Positions 15,031-19,648 of a DNA stretch of 19,648 bases are shown here, piece after piece (the stretch's first letter is position 1; the number at the start of each line of letters is the position of its first letter). Position numbers and translations under genes: made by a program. Where the stretch lies: the NCBI GenBank assembly GCA_025997595.1, contig BNUU01000031.1, forward strand, positions 1-19,648, written 5' to 3'. The notes below the pieces were generated by a model. The model saw nothing but the letters and a program-made list of their open reading frames with translations. It had not been told where the DNA came from and made no database searches. This DNA comes from Spirochaetia bacterium (lineage in GTDB: Bacteria; Spirochaetota; Spirochaetia; Treponematales; Breznakiellaceae).

Positions 15031-16367
15031 TGAGTATAAGCGGCGGCTATGTTTCCCATTTGATCGGGAATGATCACATCGACAGCGATCTTTACAACAA
15101 ATTCAATGTCAAACGGGGACTCCGGAACGCAGACGGTACCGGGGTTCTGGTGGGGCTTACCCGGATCGGCGATGTCCACGGTTATATCATGGACGAGGGC
15201 GAAAAGGTCCCGGTGGACGGCAAGCTCTACTACCGGGGTATTGATGTGGAAGATATTGTCGCCGCCGCCGCGCGGGAAAAGCGCTTTGGCTTTGAGGAAA
15301 CGGTGTACCTGCTCATGTTCGGGGCATTGCCCAACAAAAAGGAGCTTGAGGCATTCACCACCCTCATGGGAAACTGCCGGACCCTGCCCCTGAACTTTGC
15401 CGAGGACAGCATCATGAAGCTCCCTTCACGGGATATCATGAACAAGCTTGCCCGGTCGGTGCTGACCCTCTATTCTTACGATGAGGACCCGGAGAACCAG
15501 AGCCCGGAAAATGTCCTCCGCCAGTGCCTGGAACTGATCGCCCGGTTTCCTACCATCGTAGCCTATTCCTACATGGCGAAGAAACACTACTTCGATCACG
15601 AAAGTCTTATCATCCACCTGCCGGAAGCCGCCTGTTCCGGCGCGGAGACGATCCTCTCCCTTATCCGCCCGGATCAAAAATACACCCCCCTTGAGGCGGA
15701 TATCCTGGACCTGGCCCTGGTCCTCCACGCCGAACACGGCGGGGGCAATAATTCCACCTTTGCGGTCCACCTGGTTTCCTCCGCCGAGACCGACACCTTT
15801 GCCGCCGTTACCGCCGGGATCGAGTCCCTCAAGGGCTTCAAGCACGGGGGGGCCAACATCAAGGTTATGGGGATGATGGAGGACATCAAGAAAAACGTGA
15901 AATGTTGGGAGAGTGAAGAGGAAGTGTCCGCCTGCCTTGCGTCTATTCTCCGGGGGGAAGCCTACGACGGCAGCGGGCTCATCTACGGCCAGGGCCACGC
16001 GGTATACACCAAAAGCGATCCCCGGGCGATTCTGCTGCGGGATAAGGCCGCCGGCCTTGCGGAAGAAAAGGGCCTTATGAGGGAATTCAACCTCTACCGG
16101 CTCATCGAGCGGCTGACCCCCGGGGTCTTCAAAAAGGTGAAGGGCTCCGATAAGGACATCTGCACCAACGTGGACTTCTATTCCGGCTTCGTCTACACCA
16201 TGTTGGGCATCCCCTGCGAACTCTTTACCCCATTGTTCGCGGTCAGCCGCGTGGCCGGCTGGTGCGCCCACCGCATGGAGGAGATCATCTCCGGGGGCCG
16301 GATCATCCGCCCCGCCTACAAATGCGTCCAGCCCCGGCTGGAGTATGTACCCATGGAGAAGCGGTAA
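15030..16367 (+). CDS. Citrate synthase family protein (citrate/2-methylcitrate synthase)
   Basis: A 445-residue enzyme condensing an acyl-CoA with oxaloacetate or another 2-oxoacid. I start it at ATG 15030, which overlaps the ligase stop (TAATG); the frame stays open further upstream but only inside the ligase gene. GGGAGGAAG at 15011-15019 can serve as ribosome site. Catalytic residues known from pig and E. coli citrate synthase are visible: H272 in FKHGGAN, H323 and R332 in GHAVYTKSDPR, D382 in NVDFYSG, R407 in VSRVAGW and R424 or R427 in GRIIRP. An N-terminal extension of about 60 residues precedes the core, and HAEHGGGNNSTF marks a less-studied branch. Overlap with the ligase implies that the acyl-CoA made there is its substrate: acetyl-CoA would give citrate, propionyl-CoA methylcitrate. 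Confidence 0.9.
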   Translation: MSISGGYVSHLIGNDHIDSDLYNKFNVKRGLRNADGTGVLVGLTRIGDVHGYIMDEGEKVPVDGKLYYRGIDVEDIVAAAAREKRFGFEETVYLLMFGALPNKKELEAFTTLMGNCRTLPLNFAEDSIMKLPSRDIMNKLARSVLTLYSYDEDPENQSPENVLRQCLELIARFPTIVAYSYMAKKHYFDHESLIIHLPEAACSGAETILSLIRPDQKYTPLEADILDLALVLHAEHGGGNNSTFAVHLVSSAETDTFAAVTAGIESLKGFKHGGANIKVMGMMEDIKKNVKCWESEEEVSACLASILRGEAYDGSGLIYGQGHAVYTKSDPRAILLRDKAAGLAEEKGLMREFNLYRLIERLTPGVFKKVKGSDKDICTNVDFYSGFVYTMLGIPCELFTPLFAVSRVAGWCAHRMEEIISGGRIIRPAYKCVQPRLEYVPMEKR

Positions 16368-16413
16368 AAGAACGGTCATCGTTTTTGCTCTTTTTGATCC
16401 CGCTACGCTATAC

Positions 16414-16419
16414 TATAAT
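16414..16419 (+). promoter_or_regulatory. -10 box of the toxin-antitoxin pair
   Basis: A perfect TATAAT lies 10 bases before ATG 16430, with no convincing -35 (TTTTTG at 16391-16396). GAGGTG at 16421-16426 is the ribosome site, so a transcript from this box would have a leader of only a few bases or be leaderless. Confidence 0.45.
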
Positions 16420-16429
16420 TGAGGTGTAA

Positions 16430-16774
16430 ATGTCTGACGGATATGATGATAATGACTATGATGTGCTTTATAAGGGGCGGTATGTCTGGGATCGGCGAAA
16501 AAATGAAGCGAACAAGAAAAAGCATCGGATAAGCTTTGAAATCGCCGTAGATGTATTTGATGACCCGTTCTATTATGAAGTGTATGATAAACGGAACTCC
16601 GTCAACGAGGATAGATATAATGTTACCGGGGAAGTAACCGGGTTAGTTAATGGGAAATTTATCACTGTTTCAGTTACATACCGGAATGGCTTGATCCGTA
16701 TTTTTTCAGCACGGAAAGCGGATGCAATGATGGTAAGGAGTTATTATGAAGTTGTCGAATCGAACTTTAGATGA
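16430..16774 (+). CDS. brnT: BrnT-family ribonuclease toxin
   Basis: A 114-residue protein matching the BrnT toxin pattern: YVWDRRKNEANKKKHRISFE near the N-terminus (BrnT normally reads F.WD..K...N..KH.VSFE), VFDDP at about residue 47, then an RYNVTG strand and the closing IRIFSARKAD. BrnT toxins are RelE-fold ribonucleases that stop translation and are neutralised by a BrnA antitoxin encoded just downstream. The first 14 residues are an acidic, Tyr/Asp-rich extension not usual in the family. The gene is visibly richer in A/T than the citrate synthase gene before it, which suggests acquisition by transfer. It overlaps the next gene by 29 bases, so the two are translationally coupled. Confidence 0.87.
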   Translation: MSDGYDDNDYDVLYKGRYVWDRRKNEANKKKHRISFEIAVDVFDDPFYYEVYDKRNSVNEDRYNVTGEVTGLVNGKFITVSVTYRNGLIRIFSARKADAMMVRSYYEVVESNFR

Positions 16775-16997
16775 GAAGATGAGAATAGACAGAGAACTTG
16801 CGGAGATGGATAAGCACCCGATTGACTACTCTGATATTCCGCCTATGACCGAGGAGGAAATGAGGAGCGGACACTTTGGCCATGAGGAATTTTTACGCAA
16901 GCTGCCCCCTGATATCTTAACAGAAATGGCCCGGCGCAGGCTTGCGGAGATACGAGCCGCCGGATACGAAATCCCCGAACACGCGCAAGCCCGGTAA
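16746..16997 (+). CDS. Candidate BrnA-like antitoxin
   Basis: An 83-residue, highly charged protein starting inside the toxin gene. ATG 16746 is preceded by AAGGAG at 16735-16740, an ideal spacing, which makes translation likely. It contains DYSDIPPMTEEEM, recalling the D.PPLT.E segment of BrnA-type antitoxins, and a basic helix MARRRLAEIRAAGYEI near the C-terminus. A clear ribbon-helix-helix domain is not obvious, so the assignment rests mainly on position after brnT and size. Antitoxins of this class bind the toxin and repress their own promoter. It ends with no terminator; a palindromic repeat begins 12 bases later. Confidence 0.7.
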   Translation: MKLSNRTLDEKMRIDRELAEMDKHPIDYSDIPPMTEEEMRSGHFGHEEFLRKLPPDILTEMARRRLAEIRAAGYEIPEHAQAR

Positions 16998-17008
16998 CCC
17001 CCAAAAAT

Positions 17009-17071
17009 TTAACCACGAACCGCACTAACAAAGACTAAAAAGTTCGTGTTTTTTGTGTCATTCGTGGTTAA
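17009..17071. repeat. CACGAA-type palindromic repeat, copy 1
   Basis: TTAACCACGAA (17009-17019) and TTCGTGGTTAA (17061-17071) are perfect 11-bp inverted arms. Inside is AAGTTCGTGTT. The right half (17040-17071) matches 19400-19431 in the same orientation at 27 of 32 positions, so this is a dispersed repeat and not a chance hairpin. Confidence 0.8.
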
Positions 17072-17086
17072 TTTCCTCCTATTCGT

Positions 17087-17109
17087 GGAGTTTGGTTTTG
17101 CCAAACTCC
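17087..17109. other. Hairpin downstream of the EF-G-like gene
   Basis: GGAGTTTGG (17087-17095) pairs perfectly with CCAAACTCC (17101-17109) across TTTTG. On the minus strand it follows the stop-codon hairpin after three bases. Confidence 0.65.
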
Positions 17110-17112
17110 TTA

Positions 17113-17143
17113 AGGATTAAAAAATCAAAGATTTTTTAATCCT
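17113..17143 (-). terminator. Perfect hairpin over the EF-G-like stop codon, possible terminator
   Basis: AGGATTAAAAAATC (17113-17126) and GATTTTTTAATCCT (17130-17143) are a perfect 14-bp stem with a 3-base loop; the gene's TAA stop lies in the stem. A/T-rich and without a following T-run on the minus strand, it is not a canonical terminator but, with the neighbouring hairpin, is the best candidate for the 3' end. Confidence 0.5.
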
Positions 17144-19223
17144 CCTCCTCCTTAACCCTGAACGCCTCTGCCGCCTTGATCACCTCGTCGGCGATTTTGC
17201 CGCCGATGGGGGCGTAGTGGTCGAAATTCATGGTGAAGGAACCGGTGTCGCTGGTGATTGAGCGGAGGTCAATCGAATAGCGGAGCAGTTCCGCCTGGGG
17301 GGCCTGGGCTTTGATTTCCGCGATGCCCCCTACGGAATCTTCCCCAAGGATCTTGCCCCGTTTGCCCGAAAGGTCGGACATCACGTCCCCCAGGTACTTA
17401 TCTTCCACAAAGACCATCAGGTTCATGATGGGTTCCAGCAGGGTGGGGCCGGCCTGGCGCATGGCTTCCCGAAAGGCGTTCCGGGCGGCAAGTTTAAAGG
17501 CCAGTTCGGAGGAATCCACCGGGTGGTACTTGCCGTCCACAATCTTGACCTCCACGTCCACCGTGGGATAGCTCGCCATGGTGCCGTAGGCCATCCCTTC
17601 GATGATACCCTTTTCAATACCGGGGATAAAGTTTTTGGGGATTGCCCCGCCAAAGATGGCGTTGACAAATTTGTAGTTTTCACCCCGGCCCAGGGGCGCC
17701 AGTTCCAGCACCACCTTGCCGTACTGGCCGTGGCCCCCGGTCTGCTTCTTGTGGGTGTATTCGGCGCCGGCCTTTTTGGTGATGGTCTCCCGGTAGGCCA
17801 CCCGGGGAATGTGGGTCTCCACCTCGACCTTCTGGTTCTGTTTGATCCGGTCCAGGATGATGTTGATCTGGAGTTCACCCATGCCGGAGATCACCGTCTC
17901 CTTGGTCTCCCCGTTGAACTGGTAGCGGAAGGTATGGTCCTCATCGGCGGCCCGGAGGAGGAATTCACCCAGCTTGTCGTCGTCTTTTTTCGCCACGGCG
18001 TTCACCGCCACCGAATGGACCGGCTCGGGGAGCCGCAGATGGAGGAAGTTGAGGGAGGTTTCCCCTTCGCTTATGGTATCGTTGGTTTTGAGGGTGGGGG
18101 ATTTGGAAATGATCCCCACATCCCCGGCGTAGAGTTCCTTTACTTCCTCAAGTTTTTTGCCCACGCAGAGGTAAAGCTTACCTATCCGCTCCTTCTTGTT
18201 TTCCGAAACATTAAAGGCCTCCGAATCGGCGGCGAGCTTGCCGGTGACCACCTTGACCCAGGAAAGCTTTCCGGAGAACTGATCGAAGATGGTCTTGATC
18301 ACCAGGGCGGAAAGGGGCTTGCCATTCTCGATGGGGATCTCATGCTCCTTGCCTTCGGCGTCCAGGGCCAGGTCCTTTGCGGTCCGGGGGTCCGGGCCGA
18401 TATCCGCAATAAAATCGAGGAGGGAGACCAGCCCGGAATTTTTGGGGGCCGATCCGGCAAAGGCGGGAATGAACTTGTGTTCCGCCAGGGACTCAATAAG
18501 TCCGGTGTGCATCTCTTCGGCGTTCAGGGAGCCCTTGTCGATGTAATGCTCCATCAGGGTGTCGTCCCCCTCGGCGGCGGCTTCGATGAGCAGCTCACGG
18601 GCGGCGGCGGCGGCTTCCTTATATTCGGCGGGAATTTCACCTTCCTTCTCAAGGGCCGACCCGTCACCCTGGACGAACCAGGCCTTCTCGTTGAGTACAT
18701 CGATAACGCCCTTATAGGCCGCGCCATGCCCCATGGGCAGGGTAACGGCCACCGGGCTGACCTTGAATTTTTCCTTTATGTCGGCAAGGGCCTTGTCAAA
18801 ATCGGCCCGTTCATCATCCAGATGGGTAACGAAGATCCCCCTGGGCTTCTTGCGCCCCTCAAGGTTCCGCCAGAGCTTGATGGTTTCAATCTGCACCCCG
18901 GATCGGCCGTCGACCGTGAGCAGGGCAAATTCCGAAGCCCTAAAAGTGAGGATCACATCCCCCACAAAGTCCGAAGATCCGGGGGTGTCAAAAAGGTTGA
19001 TCTTCCTGCCGTTCCGCTCCATATGGGCCAGGGCCGCATGGATGGAAATCTTCCGTTCGATTTCCTCAGGGGTCGAATCCCCCACGGTTTTACCGGATTC
19101 CACGGTTTCCGTTTTGGAGATAACCCCGCCCGCAAAGAGCAGGTGTTCAAAAAGGGTGGTTTTGCCGGTTCCGCCATGTCCGGCGATGGATACATTTCTG
19201 ATTTGGTCCGTTGTATGACTCAT
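17136..19223 (-). CDS. EF-G-like translational GTPase (EF-G-2 type paralogue)
   Basis: A 695-residue protein with EF-G length and layout: GTPase domain with G' insert (about 1-290), beta-barrel (about 300-400), then domains III-V ending FTMNFDHYAPIGGKIADEVI. The P-loop is G15-HGGTGKTT-23. Other GTPase motifs depart from canonical EF-G: switch I ends ERKISI instead of RGITI; the G3 motif is DTPGSSDF, so the catalytic His of DTPGH is Ser; and the G4 guanine motif NKxD is THLD. Such changes are typical of the secondary EF-G-2 group (Thermus EF-G-2 lacks the same His as I recall). A stress or specialised ribosomal role is likelier than main elongation. ATG 19223 is preceded by AAAGGAG. It is a single gene opposite to its neighbours, bracketed by two repeats. 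Confidence 0.9.
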   Translation of the reverse strand: MSHTTDQIRNVSIAGHGGTGKTTLFEHLLFAGGVISKTETVESGKTVGDSTPEEIERKISIHAALAHMERNGRKINLFDTPGSSDFVGDVILTFRASEFALLTVDGRSGVQIETIKLWRNLEGRKKPRGIFVTHLDDERADFDKALADIKEKFKVSPVAVTLPMGHGAAYKGVIDVLNEKAWFVQGDGSALEKEGEIPAEYKEAAAAARELLIEAAAEGDDTLMEHYIDKGSLNAEEMHTGLIESLAEHKFIPAFAGSAPKNSGLVSLLDFIADIGPDPRTAKDLALDAEGKEHEIPIENGKPLSALVIKTIFDQFSGKLSWVKVVTGKLAADSEAFNVSENKKERIGKLYLCVGKKLEEVKELYAGDVGIISKSPTLKTNDTISEGETSLNFLHLRLPEPVHSVAVNAVAKKDDDKLGEFLLRAADEDHTFRYQFNGETKETVISGMGELQINIILDRIKQNQKVEVETHIPRVAYRETITKKAGAEYTHKKQTGGHGQYGKVVLELAPLGRGENYKFVNAIFGGAIPKNFIPGIEKGIIEGMAYGTMASYPTVDVEVKIVDGKYHPVDSSELAFKLAARNAFREAMRQAGPTLLEPIMNLMVFVEDKYLGDVMSDLSGKRGKILGEDSVGGIAEIKAQAPQAELLRYSIDLRSITSDTGSFTMNFDHYAPIGGKIADEVIKAAEAFRVKEEED

Positions 19224-19248
19224 GTGGGCTCCTTTCTATAAATATGAT

Positions 19249-19272
19249 GGAACCCTTCCGGCGGATTGTCAA
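19249..19272 (-). promoter_or_regulatory. Possible promoter of the EF-G-like gene
   Basis: On the minus strand a perfect TTGACA lies at 19267-19272, about 45 bp upstream of the ATG. The best hexamer 17 bp on is CATCAT, 4 of 6 matches. The -35 is convincing and the -10 is weak. Confidence 0.4.
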
Positions 19273-19341
19273 GAAAAACTTCACGCCACGACAAAGGCAT
19301 GAAAAAAATTCACGGATTTTCACTGATTAAGAAGGAATTCT

Positions 19342-19439
19342 TTAAGATTTAAACCACGAACAACACGAACCCCACGAAAAAAATAAAAAAGGAAACAACA
19401 AGTTCGTGTTGTTAGTGTGGTTCGTGGTCAAATTCTTAA
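19342..19439. repeat. CACGAA-type palindromic repeat, copy 2
   Basis: Outer arms 19342-19361 and 19420-19439 pair at 17 of 20 positions, including ACCACGAAC with GTTCGTGGT. A nested perfect 11-bp stem pairs ACAACACGAAC (19360-19370) with GTTCGTGTTGT (19402-19412). It shares its right half with the copy at 17009-17071 and lies about 120 bp upstream of the EF-G-like gene. Confidence 0.82.
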
Positions 19440-19648
19440 GTTCATGCGTTTGTCGTGTAATTGGTATGTTTTCCCCTTCCGGTATCACCAAAAATAGGGT
19501 ATTATGCAAAGCATGACAAGCAGACTCCCGGACAAGATACCGTTTACCCTCCCACCCCCGCATTAGTCCTAAGAAGCACATTCTTGTTTCTTCTCCTACT
19601 GACCGTACTGAACTCAGTGCTCTTGCATTGGCCTTTCATTGTTCGTCT
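19440..19648. other. Right end of window, no supportable gene
   Basis: No reading frame here has a convincing start, ribosome site and family match. A minus-strand frame of 79 codons (19342-19581) reads into the repeat and has a stop just upstream, so it is probably not a gene. A plus-strand frame near the edge encodes a hydrophobic leucine-rich stretch (FLFLLLLTVL) without a clear start, so a gene continuing beyond the window cannot be excluded. Complementary segments at 19480-19550 are noted separately. Confidence 0.4.

Noticed and set aside
17523..19241. 572-codon plus-strand frame opposite the EF-G-like gene
   Set aside because: Antisense shadow of a protein with full EF-G length and a P-loop.
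17009..19439. CRISPR array or insertion-sequence ends
   Set aside because: Only two repeat copies about 2.3 kb apart, each internally palindromic, with no spacers, transposase or target duplication visible.

Overview
The window looks like a chromosomal segment of a saccharolytic spirochete, most likely a termite-gut type Treponema or a close relative. This is inference. It rests on the moderately high GC, the relaxed lipoprotein signal, the EF-G-2-like GTPase and the protein-level character of the genes. No rRNA, tRNA, CRISPR array or insertion sequence was found.

Positions 1-10785 form a carbohydrate-use locus. A partial minus-strand enolase-superfamily sugar-acid dehydratase (1-657) is divergent from a plus-strand run: lipoprotein sugar-binding protein, two CUT1 permeases, GH2 beta-mannosidase-like glycosidase, FAD-dependent oxidoreductase, aldo/keto reductase, SMP-30 lactonase and LacX-type aldose epimerase. 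No ABC ATPase is present, so one is presumably shared from elsewhere. Together the genes fit import of an oligosaccharide, hydrolysis, anomer handling, oxidation of the sugar to a lactone, lactone opening and dehydration of the aldonate. That would be a non-phosphorylative oxidative route whose substrate is unknown.

Positions 10787-12594 hold one ThDP enzyme of the glyoxylate carboligase/acetolactate synthase family. It has a consensus sigma-70 promoter embedded in repeats and a clear intrinsic terminator. Unlike classical glyoxylate carboligase, it keeps the catalytic glutamate.

Positions 12658-16367 are a tight three-gene operon: an HTH-cupin regulator, an AMP-forming acyl-CoA synthetase and a citrate synthase family enzyme. 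It probably activates a short carboxylic acid and condenses the acyl-CoA with a 2-oxoacid.

Positions 16430-16997 hold a BrnT-type toxin with an overlapping small antitoxin candidate. A minus-strand EF-G-like GTPase with altered GTPase motifs (17136-19223) follows, bracketed by two copies of a CACGAA-type palindromic repeat. The last ~200 bases hold no gene that I can support.
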